A stretch of 64,000 nt of DNA from Flavobacterium cupriresistens (lineage in GTDB: Bacteria; Bacteroidota; Bacteroidia; Flavobacteriales; Flavobacteriaceae): the NCBI RefSeq assembly GCF_020911925.1, contig NZ_CP087134.1:4092001-4156000 (forward strand), written 5' to 3'. Made by a program: the position numbers and the translations under genes. Below are positions 43,930 through 52,540 of this stretch, one piece after another. Within the stretch, counting starts at the first letter, position 1. Each line of letters begins with the position of its first letter. The notes under the pieces are model-generated. The model was not told the DNA's origin and made no database searches. It saw only the letters and a program-made list of their open reading frames with translations.

Positions 43930-45651
43930 ATGAAATTCACAAATACATTACGCCTTGAATTTGAACATGTTTATCCTGAGGAGAAACAGATTGAAGTTAT
44001 TGAATATCTAAAATTAGTTACAAAAGAAACTCTTTTAAGTATAATTGGTTTCGCAAATACATACCCACAACCTAATTTTGATAATTTTGCTTCTAATTTA
44101 GATATTAGAAGAGATACTATTAATCGCGTAATTCATTATTGTCATAAAAATAATATTAAAGGTAAGCCTCAATTAGTATCAAGAGAGTCGAGTTTAAAAT
44201 TAGCTGAGATAATATTTTCAAATAAAGAAGTATTAATCGATGACAATAATAATCCAAAAAATATTGATTCAGATGAAATTAATTTGTTTAAATCGTTTTT
44301 AGTAATTAATAAAGAAGTAAATAGCAAACAAAAATTAACAACATCAGAAAACGAAGAAAATCGAGAATCACTTGCTCAAATGATGATTGCTATGTCATTC
44401 TCTACCTCTGATTTAGGAGTTTTTAAAGATAGTACATTTGAATTTGGTAAATTAGTGTATTGTGCTATAGAGAGATTTGAAATATTGATAGAATTCCTTA
44501 ATTCTGATTCTGATTATCAATATTTAACAGATGATGTTTGTTCCTACTTTAAAGTAAAATCTATTGATAAATTAAGAAAGCACGTTAAATATTTATTTTC
44601 TCAATTACTGATATTAAAAACAAAAAATAGTTATAAATTTAATGTTGATGATGATGATGAATCTAAATTATTTTTAGACACTTTAATTTCAAATGAAATT
44701 GATATTGATGATGATTTTACAGTTTTAAAGAATTATCCTCTTTATAAAATAGATGATGAAATATACTCTGTAATTGATCACTTTTTTGTTGTAGATAAAT
44801 TTTATAAAAGTGTTCGATTTATTTTAAAAGAATCATTTAATAAGAATCATGGTTTATCGAATAAGGATAGAACGTTTTTTGAGTTTTTCAATACAAAATT
44901 TTCAGAGGAATTTTTGATGAAAACCATTTTAGATAAAGTATTTAACAGACCTCACTATTTTAAAAAATATCAGAATATAAATAAGCCTTATGAACCAGAT
45001 TATTATCTTAGAGACGGTAAAACTATTTTTATTTTTGAAAACAAAGATGTTCTGATAAGAAAAGACATAAAGAGTTCGGGGGATATTGATAAAATATTAA
45101 ATATTTTTAAAGATAAATTCTTTGAAAATAATGGAAAACCTATTGGTATTGGACAGTTAATAAATTCTATTTTGCAAATAGTTGAAAATAATTTTGATTA
45201 TGATAATTATGTAAACACTAAAAAGAATTTTACAATATATCCTATTTTATTAGTTAATGATAGAATATTGGAAATTCCAGGAGTTAATTATATTTTAAAT
45301 CAATGGTATTTAAAATCAGTTAAAGAGAAACTAAAAGAGAAGTATAATCATAATTTCACTAAAAACCTAACAATCATTGATATAGATACAATTGTTTTTG
45401 GTTCAAATTATTTTACTAAGACCAATAATAATTTTAAAAATTTTATTGAAAATCATCAAAAAGAGATGAGTATAGTACTAAAACCTGATGGTAGAACTTT
45501 AGAAGAAGTTGAAGAATCAATTAATAGAAATCTGATGAAACAATTTTCTCCTATTAGCTTTAGATTCCCTATAGATGAATTTTCTCAAAGTTTATTTATT
45601 GAAAAATTCAAAGAAATAATTACAGAGGATAACGAAGTTGAATCAACATAA
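43930..45651 (+). CDS. putative PD-(D/E)xK nuclease partner of the NTPase
   Basis: A 573-residue protein that I do not recognise as a whole. Residues 355-372 read EPDYYLRDGKTIFIFENK. This gives Asp357 followed 13 residues later by Glu370-x-Lys372 on a hydrophobic strand, the layout of a PD-(D/E)xK nuclease centre. Glu326/327 upstream and Gln409 downstream (GIGQLINSIL) could be further site residues. The N-terminal part (about 1-80, DNFASNLDIRRDTINRVIHY) looks HTH-like. It follows the NTPase gene by 10 bases, has the same extreme AT bias, and ends 80 bases before repeat R. A nuclease effector controlled by the membrane NTPase is a reasonable model but not shown. Confidence 0.65.
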   Translation: MKFTNTLRLEFEHVYPEEKQIEVIEYLKLVTKETLLSIIGFANTYPQPNFDNFASNLDIRRDTINRVIHYCHKNNIKGKPQLVSRESSLKLAEIIFSNKEVLIDDNNNPKNIDSDEINLFKSFLVINKEVNSKQKLTTSENEENRESLAQMMIAMSFSTSDLGVFKDSTFEFGKLVYCAIERFEILIEFLNSDSDYQYLTDDVCSYFKVKSIDKLRKHVKYLFSQLLILKTKNSYKFNVDDDDESKLFLDTLISNEIDIDDDFTVLKNYPLYKIDDEIYSVIDHFFVVDKFYKSVRFILKESFNKNHGLSNKDRTFFEFFNTKFSEEFLMKTILDKVFNRPHYFKKYQNINKPYEPDYYLRDGKTIFIFENKDVLIRKDIKSSGDIDKILNIFKDKFFENNGKPIGIGQLINSILQIVENNFDYDNYVNTKKNFTIYPILLVNDRILEIPGVNYILNQWYLKSVKEKLKEKYNHNFTKNLTIIDIDTIVFGSNYFTKTNNNFKNFIENHQKEMSIVLKPDGRTLEEVEESINRNLMKQFSPISFRFPIDEFSQSLFIEKFKEIITEDNEVEST

Positions 45652-45721
45652 AAAATTAATAAAATAAGCGTTTATTTTACTAAACATGTTACTACTATTA
45701 AAATAACATACTAAATATGCG

Positions 45722-45812
45722 GTGGAACACTTTCTGTATCGGAAAATAGGTTCCACAAAACATCACAAAACAACAATGGCTAAAACACTACAATAAGGCA
45801 TTTTATGTAATA
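45722..45812. other. attachment-site-like repeat R
   Basis: 45731-45770 matches the end of mnmE and its flank (34603-34642) at 35 of 40 positions. The similarity continues, more weakly, into a diverged copy of the mnmE terminator (CTAAAACACTACAATAAGGC at 45780-45799). GTGGAAC (45722-45728) and GTTCCAC (45750-45756) form a perfect inverted repeat around the core, as recombinase-binding arms often do. The polyketide cluster begins at 45813. Confidence 0.7.
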
Positions 45813-46502
45813 TCATCTAGAGAAGCGATCATCTATTTTCTTATTAAAAGTCCACTCCAATATTTTATGCTGATTTTTTCGAGTCCGAAAAGCAATGAAA
45901 GATTTTTTCGAAATGAACTGAAAGTAAATATTGTATATCATTAGATAAGAAATTGATTTTCCCGGTGCTTCACCATATGAATGACCAGGCCAAAACTGGG
46001 AGTGCTCAGGCAGATAATTTTTCAAGAATTGAACGGAATCATATAGAGATGCCGCACCATCTTCAGAACAAACTCCAACACCTTCAATAAAAACAGTATC
46101 TCCAGAAAACACATGATTATCAATTAAATAACAGACACTGCCTGAAGTATGCCCAGGAGTAAGAATTGGAGTTATTTCGATAGTCCCTATTTTAAAGCTT
46201 TTCAAGTGAGAAACCGATTGCAATTTAGAATATGTTAATCGAAAAGTAATTGCATCTATATCGGAGCTCCACACAGAAACATTTTTTTCTTTAGAAAATT
46301 TTCCTGCCAGATCTATATGATCTAAGTGGCCATGAGTAAGCAATACACCCTTTAATAAAATTCCATTTTCTTCTATATAATTAGTGATCAGCTCGTAATC
46401 CCAAGCCGGATCAATCAAAACACCTTCGTATTGATTATGTACCAGATAGCATTGATTCTTAAAAACACCATTAGTAACCTCAAAAAGTTGCACATAAATC
46501 AT
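45813..46502 (-). CDS. metallo-beta-lactamase-fold hydrolase of the PKS cluster (PksB/BaeB-like)
   Basis: A 229-residue glyoxalase II-like protein. The metal motif THGHLDHIDL (H-x-H-x-D-H) lies at about 56-65, with further ligands in PGHTSGSVCYLI, FSGDTVF and WPGHSYG. Homologues (PksB, BaeB) are standard in trans-AT polyketide clusters and are thought to hydrolyse thioesters. The last 35 residues are basic and unlike the core fold. Its start overlaps the stop of the PPTase gene (ATGA), so it is the last gene of the operon, next to the island boundary. Confidence 0.85.
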   Translation of the reverse strand: MIYVQLFEVTNGVFKNQCYLVHNQYEGVLIDPAWDYELITNYIEENGILLKGVLLTHGHLDHIDLAGKFSKEKNVSVWSSDIDAITFRLTYSKLQSVSHLKSFKIGTIEITPILTPGHTSGSVCYLIDNHVFSGDTVFIEGVGVCSEDGAASLYDSVQFLKNYLPEHSQFWPGHSYGEAPGKSISYLMIYNIYFQFISKKSFIAFRTRKNQHKILEWTFNKKIDDRFSR

Positions 46503-47242
46503 CAGGACTGTAAATTTAGATGCGTTAAATGTTTAGCAAAATTAGTTAAATCTATATCGGTACGTTTGGGACAAGTAATGGAGACAATATAAGAGTCCAG
46601 AACTATAGAAAATGATTTGTATTGCCTAAAATTCTTAAAACTTGCACTGTATAATCCATTTTTGTAATCAAGGGAATCTAATTCCAAATAGTTGAAATCA
46701 ATCATCATTCCTGTCTTTAAGATTTTAGACAGGCTTTCTTTTACAGTCCAAAGCAATGTATAGGCTGAAGCTTTATCATTCAGATACGAATTTGTTAAAG
46801 TTATTTCTTGCTGAGTAAACATATTGATCATAGAATCAACTTTTTCCGGATTAATTTTTTCAATATCCACCCCTATAGGATGAGCTTCCGGGTAAGCTAT
46901 GGAAATACCAATAGCATCACAGTGCGTAATAGATACCTGAAAACCAGAACAAGACAGTTGCTCTATGACCGGGAATTGAAAAACACCGAAACCTACTTTA
47001 AAAGAACTCATAACGGTCTTTGTCGGAATAATTTTGCCTAAAGCACTCTTCGCACTAATGCGACCTAACAAATAACTAGATTTTCGTCTATTGAATTTTA
47101 GAGCATTTAAATAGGTAATCTCATCCGGATGTAAAACTTCTAAATATCCATTTAAATCGGTTAATTCTTTTTTTACAATGGTATATCCCGCTATATGTTC
47201 CGAGTTTTCTCTTACCAATCTTATAATACCTTCATATAACAT
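46502..47242 (-). CDS. Sfp-type 4'-phosphopantetheinyl transferase
   Basis: A 246-residue protein with both family motifs: IGVDIEKINPEKVDSM (about 125-140, Mg-binding Asp and Glu) and LLWTVKESLSKILKTG (about 171-187, the WxxKES motif). It attaches phosphopantetheine from CoA to carrier-protein serines and would activate the ACPs of this PKS cluster. Its start overlaps the acyl hydrolase gene by 11 bases and its end overlaps the MBL gene. Confidence 0.92.
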   Translation of the reverse strand: MLYEGIIRLVRENSEHIAGYTIVKKELTDLNGYLEVLHPDEITYLNALKFNRRKSSYLLGRISAKSALGKIIPTKTVMSSFKVGFGVFQFPVIEQLSCSGFQVSITHCDAIGISIAYPEAHPIGVDIEKINPEKVDSMINMFTQQEITLTNSYLNDKASAYTLLWTVKESLSKILKTGMMIDFNYLELDSLDYKNGLYSASFKNFRQYKSFSIVLDSYIVSITCPKRTDIDLTNFAKHLTHLNLQS

Positions 47243-48203
47243 AGGAAGAGTGATTAGAAATTAAACTTTTTACTTTTTCTAATTGCTTAAGCTCATTTCC
47301 AAAAGGGGATAAAATAGGCTGTATGCTGGACTCAGATGTTTTTAGTATGGAATATTTAGTAAAAGTAGCACTAGTTCCCGAAGGTCCCAGGTCGATATAG
47401 AAACACGGTCCGAGTTGTTCCAAAAAGTCAATTGTTTTACTATGGCTGGAATAAGAACTTACCACTTGACTATAATACTCGGCATCAATTTCTTTTAAAA
47501 GATCTGATGTCACGCCAGACAAATAATGTGTCTTAGGTGGAACCAAATCAATCCCTTGTTGCATATAATACGAAAAATCATGTAAACCTTCCTTAAGGAG
47601 AGGAGAATGAAAAGGAACAGTTACCGCAATACGTTTGTGTATTATCTCTTCTTCCTTTAAGATTTTTTGATATTGATCCAAATTTGCTGTTGTCCCGGAG
47701 ACCGTATAACTTCCCTTAAAATTATCTATGGCCAGGTACAAGTTGTATTGTTCATATATTTTAAGTTGATGATGTGTCTCTGCGTTTATAACAGTAAGCA
47801 TACCTCCTTCCAGATTACTCCTTGTTAAAGATTTGGCCTGTTCCATAGCAGCTTTTATAGCTGTTGATACAGACCAAATACCACTGGCGACACCAGCAGC
47901 AAACTCACCAAGACTTTGGCCGAAAACATAATCCGGAAAAATATTGTAAGACTTCATTACCTCTATCATAGCAATCTCAATTGCCACGATAGCAGGATGG
48001 GTGATTAGCAGCTCATCAAAATCTGAGTCATCTTTACCATATAGTTCATGCACAAGAGATCTATTCAAATACTTCTGAAAAATCAGATCACTTTCCTCCA
48101 TGCTTGATCTAAAAACAGCATGGTTCATGAATAGACTTTTTCCCATATTACGATACTGACTACCCTGGCCAGAAAATAAAAAGACAACTTTATACTTTTT
48201 CAT
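47232..48203 (-). CDS. AT-like acyl hydrolase of trans-AT PKS (PksD/PedC-like)
   Basis: A 323-residue protein with the acyltransferase fold: FSGQGSQYRNMG at 10-21, nucleophile Ser97 in FGQSLGEFAAG and the PFHSPLL block. Two features separate it from malonyl transferases: GHSxGE has become GQSLGE, and the conserved Arg that binds the malonyl carboxylate is absent (QAKSL where the malonyl-type AT of this cluster has KRGAL). Both point to an editing acyl hydrolase that clears stalled acyl units from ACPs. The length equals that of PksD-type proteins. Alternative: an AT for a non-carboxylated unit. Confidence 0.82.
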   Translation of the reverse strand: MKKYKVVFLFSGQGSQYRNMGKSLFMNHAVFRSSMEESDLIFQKYLNRSLVHELYGKDDSDFDELLITHPAIVAIEIAMIEVMKSYNIFPDYVFGQSLGEFAAGVASGIWSVSTAIKAAMEQAKSLTRSNLEGGMLTVINAETHHQLKIYEQYNLYLAIDNFKGSYTVSGTTANLDQYQKILKEEEIIHKRIAVTVPFHSPLLKEGLHDFSYYMQQGIDLVPPKTHYLSGVTSDLLKEIDAEYYSQVVSSYSSHSKTIDFLEQLGPCFYIDLGPSGTSATFTKYSILKTSESSIQPILSPFGNELKQLEKVKSLISNHSSYVI

Positions 48204-48226
48204 ATCTTGTGTAAGATTACTAATGT

Positions 48227-48973
48227 TTACCTCTCGAACAAAGCTTTTATATTTTCTTTAACTTGTGGTTGATGAAAAGTTATTTTATGCATTTCTAATT
48301 CTTGCTCAAATATATCCTTTAAACTCTTCTTGATTTTTGATGTCATATGTTTTTTTAGCGTCACTAATGAAAGTCTTGGCTTCTCAGCTAATTTCTTTGC
48401 TAATGCTATTGCCTCTGTACGAACTTCTTTTTTTGGAACTACGTGTAAAGAGACTCCTCGTTCCTGCAATTCTCCTCCCCTATAACTTTCGGCTGTAAAA
48501 AGCATTTCGCTGCCTAAAGAGGAACCAAAACGCAGTGGCACCATGTAAGTTGCTCCCATACCCGGAGTGAATCCGTATTTCATGAAATTTGCAGTATATA
48601 TATTTTCCTTTCCTAAAATTTGAAAATCTGCATAACATCCGAAAACAAGTCCTCCTCCAATTGCGTGTCCTTGCATGGCAGCAATTACAGGAATCTCGCA
48701 ATCAATTGGTGCTGTAAAAAAATCTAATTCCGTAAATTTCAACTTTCCGTCATATATTTGTTGTAACTCGTCCGGGGTTCCTCCGCAAGAAAAATAGCTG
48801 TCGTAACCTATTAGAATTACTACTTTATACGCTTTATTTTGGTTTACAATTGCAAAAGCCTGTTTTAACCCTTGCATTAGTTCTTTAGAAAATGTATTTC
48901 TTGACACTTTATCTTGCATCGTAATTTGTACAATTTCTTCTGTGATTTCTGTAATGTTTACTACCTCTCCCAT
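48227..48973 (-). CDS. enoyl-CoA hydratase homologue ECH2 (PksI-like decarboxylase)
   Basis: A 248-residue crotonase-fold protein. The oxyanion region is FSCGGTPDEL, followed by AAMQGHAIGGGLVFGCYADF and FMKYGFTPGMGATYMVPLRF, the block typical of PksI-type enzymes. In beta-branching, ECH2 decarboxylates the 3-methylglutaconyl-ACP intermediate to leave a methyl branch with a double bond. Its start overlaps ECH1 by 13 bases. Confidence 0.9.
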   Translation of the reverse strand: MGEVVNITEITEEIVQITMQDKVSRNTFSKELMQGLKQAFAIVNQNKAYKVVILIGYDSYFSCGGTPDELQQIYDGKLKFTELDFFTAPIDCEIPVIAAMQGHAIGGGLVFGCYADFQILGKENIYTANFMKYGFTPGMGATYMVPLRFGSSLGSEMLFTAESYRGGELQERGVSLHVVPKKEVRTEAIALAKKLAEKPRLSLVTLKKHMTSKIKKSLKDIFEQELEMHKITFHQPQVKENIKALFER

Positions 48974-49749
48974 GGATATTCTCCTTTCTCAATAAAGTTC
49001 TTTATATTCTTCTGTACCGTTTCAGACTCCATTAGTCTCTGTAATTTATTAACTGCTATTGTTTTGGTATCCTCCTTTATAATCCAGAGTTTTGCCGTAT
49101 AAGATTTAATTTCCTGAATTGTATTCGTTTCTAATCGACTAAGCCTTAGTATATTTTTCCTTAGCAGATTATCAATTTCATCTGTCACTTCATCTACCAG
49201 ACCTATTTCATAAGCTCGTTCTGCCGATATTCCAAGTGTAATTAATGTGAGCCATTTGGCTTTCTGCGGACCAGTTCTTTGCATCAAAAAAGGCATTACA
49301 CAAGCGGGTAACAATCCAAATAAGGCTTCAGATAGACCAAAAGTTGCCTGACTATTTGCCAGTACTATATCACTAGCTGCAACTAATCCTATTCCTCCTG
49401 CATTTACTTTCCCTTCAACTTTTGCTATTACCACCTTATCAATTTCGCTAATCGCTTTCAAAACATTGTAATATTGATCCGGTTGTTGATTCATTAAAGC
49501 TTCCTTCTGCTGATTTGCCACCGCTTCAAAATCCATTCCTGTACAGAATTGATTTTCATTACCGGATAATACTATGATTTTTACTTTTGTGTTTTGTTTA
49601 ACCTCTTTCAAAACCTCCAAAAGTTCATTTGCCATCAAGGCATTAATACTATTATGCTGTTCGGGTCTATTGAGCTGAATATGGAGAACCTCTCGTTGTT
49701 GCCTTACCAGAATGGTACTGTAATTATTATTGACCTCTATCATACCCAT
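48961..49749 (-). CDS. enoyl-CoA hydratase homologue ECH1 (PksH-like dehydratase)
   Basis: A 262-residue crotonase-fold protein with HSINALMANELLEVLKEV, FCTGMDFEAVANQQ and KVEGKVNAGGIGLVAASDIV. ECH1 enzymes dehydrate HMG-ACP to 3-methylglutaconyl-ACP, the step before ECH2. The start could be 49749 or the second Met at 49743, which makes an ATGA overlap with the HMG synthase stop. Confidence 0.9.
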   Translation of the reverse strand: MGMIEVNNNYSTILVRQQREVLHIQLNRPEQHNSINALMANELLEVLKEVKQNTKVKIIVLSGNENQFCTGMDFEAVANQQKEALMNQQPDQYYNVLKAISEIDKVVIAKVEGKVNAGGIGLVAASDIVLANSQATFGLSEALFGLLPACVMPFLMQRTGPQKAKWLTLITLGISAERAYEIGLVDEVTDEIDNLLRKNILRLSRLETNTIQEIKSYTAKLWIIKEDTKTIAVNKLQRLMESETVQKNIKNFIEKGEYPWER

Positions 49750-50987
49750 TCGTAAATTCTGTGATAATTTTTAATTTCTGAAAAGATCAGTTTCTTTTTT
49801 CCTTTTACTTTACTGAAGGGTTCCGGATATAATGTGGTGTCTATTTTGTAATCTCTGGTTCCGAATTTGATTTGTGAGTTAACAGCAAAAGTACTTTCGT
49901 ATTCTTCCATAGATAATACCACTCGTTCGTCTAAATGTTCTTCTATAGCCAAAGGTGAAATTAACATTTGACTTTGAGGATGTATCACTCCACTAAAAAA
50001 CTCGGAACAGCATCCTGATCCATATGAAAATATGCCAACTCTTTTTGGGGTTTCAAAATTTCCTTTTTCAATCATGCTTACTAATGCCAAATAAGTTGTT
50101 GCTCCCATAATGTTTCCAACTCTCTGACAATATTCTAAAGAAGGAGCTACACGCCCTTGGAAATCTTCTTCGATCTGATCCGGTTTTGCCTTTTTGAATT
50201 TTCGCATATTGGTTCGGTGTGCACCTTTTACCATTCCTCCAAATGGTGTATGAAAGACTAAGTATTGGAAACTATCCTGATAATCTGTATCATCAACTCT
50301 CTTTTGGTATTCTTTAAAGCTGTTTTCGCAGCAATCCAGATAAGATAATAAAGATAAATCTGAGTCTCCCGCTTCTTTGTCTGCAACGGGTCTGCAAGTA
50401 TCCATAACCTCATAACCGTAATAACCGCTGGCTCCTTTGTCTATTTCAAATATTTTTGGTTGATCACTAATCAGCATGGCTACAGCTCCGGATCCGGATG
50501 AAGGCTCTACAAAAGACATTTCCATAGCTCCTCCTTCTACTGTACTCATCCTCATAATATCTGTAGCGATGACTAAAACTTTTCTACCCACAGCAGTCCC
50601 CGAAAGGATAAAATTAATAGCCATCTGAAGACCTGCCGTTCCGGAATAACAGGCATTTTTGAGTTCGAACAACCTGCAATTTCGACTCAATTTTAAATAA
50701 TCATGTATGTACGTACTCATCGACTTTCCAAAATCAATACCTGATTCTGAACAAGTGATCAACATATCTATGCTTTCTATTTCTTCATCAGTCAATGCAT
50801 CCAATAAGGGTTTTGCTGCATTAACCCCATTAGAGATCGGATCTTCATAAGGCATTGGCACTGTTTTCTCTTTCATTAACAAATTCTCAAATCGCTCGGT
50901 GTTTAATTGTCGATGTTTTGCTAATTCAGCAACGTCTATGACTGCTGATCCGCAATATATATTTATAGCTTCTATTCCTGCTCTCAT
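49740..50987 (-). CDS. HMG-CoA synthase-like protein (PksG-like, beta-branching)
   Basis: A 415-residue thiolase-fold enzyme. The nucleophile is Cys113 in LKNACYSGTAGLQMA. Other blocks are VFHTPFGGMVKGAHR (catalytic His) and GIFSYGSGCCSEFFSG. It condenses acetyl from the donor ACP onto the beta-keto group of the PKS-bound chain. In the HCS cassette it acts between the decarboxylating KS and ECH1. Length matches PksG-type proteins. Confidence 0.94.
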   Translation of the reverse strand: MRAGIEAINIYCGSAVIDVAELAKHRQLNTERFENLLMKEKTVPMPYEDPISNGVNAAKPLLDALTDEEIESIDMLITCSESGIDFGKSMSTYIHDYLKLSRNCRLFELKNACYSGTAGLQMAINFILSGTAVGRKVLVIATDIMRMSTVEGGAMEMSFVEPSSGSGAVAMLISDQPKIFEIDKGASGYYGYEVMDTCRPVADKEAGDSDLSLLSYLDCCENSFKEYQKRVDDTDYQDSFQYLVFHTPFGGMVKGAHRTNMRKFKKAKPDQIEEDFQGRVAPSLEYCQRVGNIMGATTYLALVSMIEKGNFETPKRVGIFSYGSGCCSEFFSGVIHPQSQMLISPLAIEEHLDERVVLSMEEYESTFAVNSQIKFGTRDYKIDTTLYPEPFSKVKGKKKLIFSEIKNYHRIYEWV

Positions 50988-51010
50988 ATTTTTTTCTGAT
51001 TCTATTTTGG

Positions 51011-52270
51011 TTATGCTTCTAGAATAATAGCTGTATTGATACCTCCAAAACCAAAACTATTACTTAATGCGTATTGTATTGAATGGGCCTCTCTATAACT
51101 TTGTATCCAGTCCATAGGGTAATCTATCGGTGTTTCTAAATTAAGATTTTCGTGCACAAAATTTCCATTCATTTGTATCAGACTCGCAATAGCTTCTACA
51201 GTTCCTGCTGCTGTGATACCATGACCAATTAGTGATTTTGTGCTGTTTATCGGTTTGTTTCTGAGTTCCAGATTAATCAAAGCTTCAATCTCTGTATGAT
51301 CTCCCAGTTTTGCCCCTGTACCATGCGCATTAATGTAATCAATTTGTTCTGCCAAAATACCTGCTTTTTGCATCGCTTTAGCTATAGCCTTTTGTTCTCC
51401 ATCTACTGAAGGATTCGGGTTTCTATTGGCATCTAGTGTAACTCCATAGCCAGATATCGTTCCAAACACTTTTGCTTTTCTTTGCTGCGCATGCTGCTTT
51501 GATTCTAAAATAATTGCTCCAGCATTTTGTCCGTATACAAATCCTGAATGATTGATATCAAAAGGTTTGTACAGGGGAATTTCCGCTGTCTCTGATGCTA
51601 CTGGCTGCATAGCTCCCAAAGCAGAAAATCCTTGGTATTCATAAACGGATAAATCCATCATAGGAGCAATTACCATAACGACATCATATGCTTGAGTTTC
51701 TATAAGTCTGCAAGCTTGAATGATTCCCATGTTTCCACTGGCACTGGCTGCTCCAACTGTAAATCCTTCTCCTGTAATCTCAAATAATTCTGATGCTACA
51801 CCTATCATATCACTATCCAAAAAATTGAATCCATAGGAAGGTTTCATGAATTGCATTTTATTTTTGTACGTTTCTCTGATATCCTGACAATGCTGCTGTT
51901 GTGTATTGCTGCCTGCTACAACTATAGCTATTTTACTTTTATCTATCGTTGACGGAAGCTTGGCTTGATGCCAAGCTTCCAGAGCACAAAATGTTCCATA
52001 AGCAGTACTTAATGAAATATCCCGTAAACGTTTAACTTTTAGTTTCCAATGCTCCTCAAACTCACTATCTGATATGTTTTTTTTTAGATCAAAATCTTCT
52101 ACTTTCCCATATACGTATTTAAAGGTTCTATCTTCTATAACATACTCCTTTATAGCAAAATTCGATTTTCCGTTTTTTAAAGCCTCTGTAAAAGCGGGAA
52201 TTCCTATTCCTACTGGGGTAACGACTCCCATTCCTGTTACACAAGCTTTATGTATTTGATCTGTACTCAT
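51011..52270 (-). CDS. decarboxylating ketosynthase (PksF-like, KS0)
   Basis: A 419-residue KAS fold. Where condensing KSs have the active-site Cys (TACSSS), this one reads VGAASASGNMG, with Ser in place of Cys; the two His motifs remain (NAHGTGAKLGD and GHGITAAGTVEA). That is the signature of the malonyl-ACP decarboxylase of beta-branching cassettes, which generates acetyl-ACP. I use the ATG at 52270 (MSTDQIHKACVTGMGVVTP), not the upstream TTG at 52300 that would overlap the ACP gene. Confidence 0.91.
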   Translation of the reverse strand: MSTDQIHKACVTGMGVVTPVGIGIPAFTEALKNGKSNFAIKEYVIEDRTFKYVYGKVEDFDLKKNISDSEFEEHWKLKVKRLRDISLSTAYGTFCALEAWHQAKLPSTIDKSKIAIVVAGSNTQQQHCQDIRETYKNKMQFMKPSYGFNFLDSDMIGVASELFEITGEGFTVGAASASGNMGIIQACRLIETQAYDVVMVIAPMMDLSVYEYQGFSALGAMQPVASETAEIPLYKPFDINHSGFVYGQNAGAIILESKQHAQQRKAKVFGTISGYGVTLDANRNPNPSVDGEQKAIAKAMQKAGILAEQIDYINAHGTGAKLGDHTEIEALINLELRNKPINSTKSLIGHGITAAGTVEAIASLIQMNGNFVHENLNLETPIDYPMDWIQSYREAHSIQYALSNSFGFGGINTAIILEA

Positions 52271-52286
52271 AGCAACGCAGGTGTTT

Positions 52287-52520
52287 TTATTTTTCAGCAA
52301 TCAATTCTGCTAATTCATTTATGGTTTGTGCTCCTGCTAATTCTATTCTAGGAATTTCTTTCTCTAATTGTTCTAATGTTAATGCGATTAATTCTGCTCT
52401 ATCGATAGAATTTGCTCCAATATCTGATAGTTTCTCATCATTAGATATTATTTTTCCTTCCAGTTCTGGAATAATCTCAAGTAAATTTTCTCTGATTTGC
52501 TCTATTATTTGATTTTTCAT
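52287..52520 (-). CDS. free-standing donor acyl carrier protein (AcpK-like)
   Basis: A 77-residue ACP. The phosphopantetheine site is Ser38 in SDIGANSIDRAEL; the four-helix pattern is normal. In the HCS cassette it carries malonyl, then acetyl, for delivery to the HMG synthase. It precedes the decarboxylating KS by 16 bases. Confidence 0.93.
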   Translation of the reverse strand: MKNQIIEQIRENLLEIIPELEGKIISNDEKLSDIGANSIDRAELIALTLEQLEKEIPRIELAGAQTINELAELIAEK

Positions 52521-52540
52521 ATTCTTGTTTTTTATTTTAA

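Larger units (their letters stand above)
38063..45770. mobile_element. integrated segment 2 with YobI-like NTPase operon
   Basis: This 7.7-kb interval runs from the mnmE fragment (repeat C) to repeat R at 45731-45770. It is markedly more AT-rich than the DNA on either side. Contents: a Zn-finger/HTH protein beside the left boundary, three small frameshifted genes, a terminator and a two-gene NTPase/nuclease-like operon. No integrase is visible, so it is either non-autonomous or has lost it. Confidence 0.6.

Noticed and set aside
34622-45770. Integrase or tRNA-associated attachment site
   Set aside because: I looked for tyrosine and serine recombinase motifs and for a tRNA gene at the island borders and found none; the target is mnmE.
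52271-52300. TTG start for the decarboxylating KS
   Set aside because: It would overlap the ACP gene and add residues not typical of the family; the ATG at 52270 fits.
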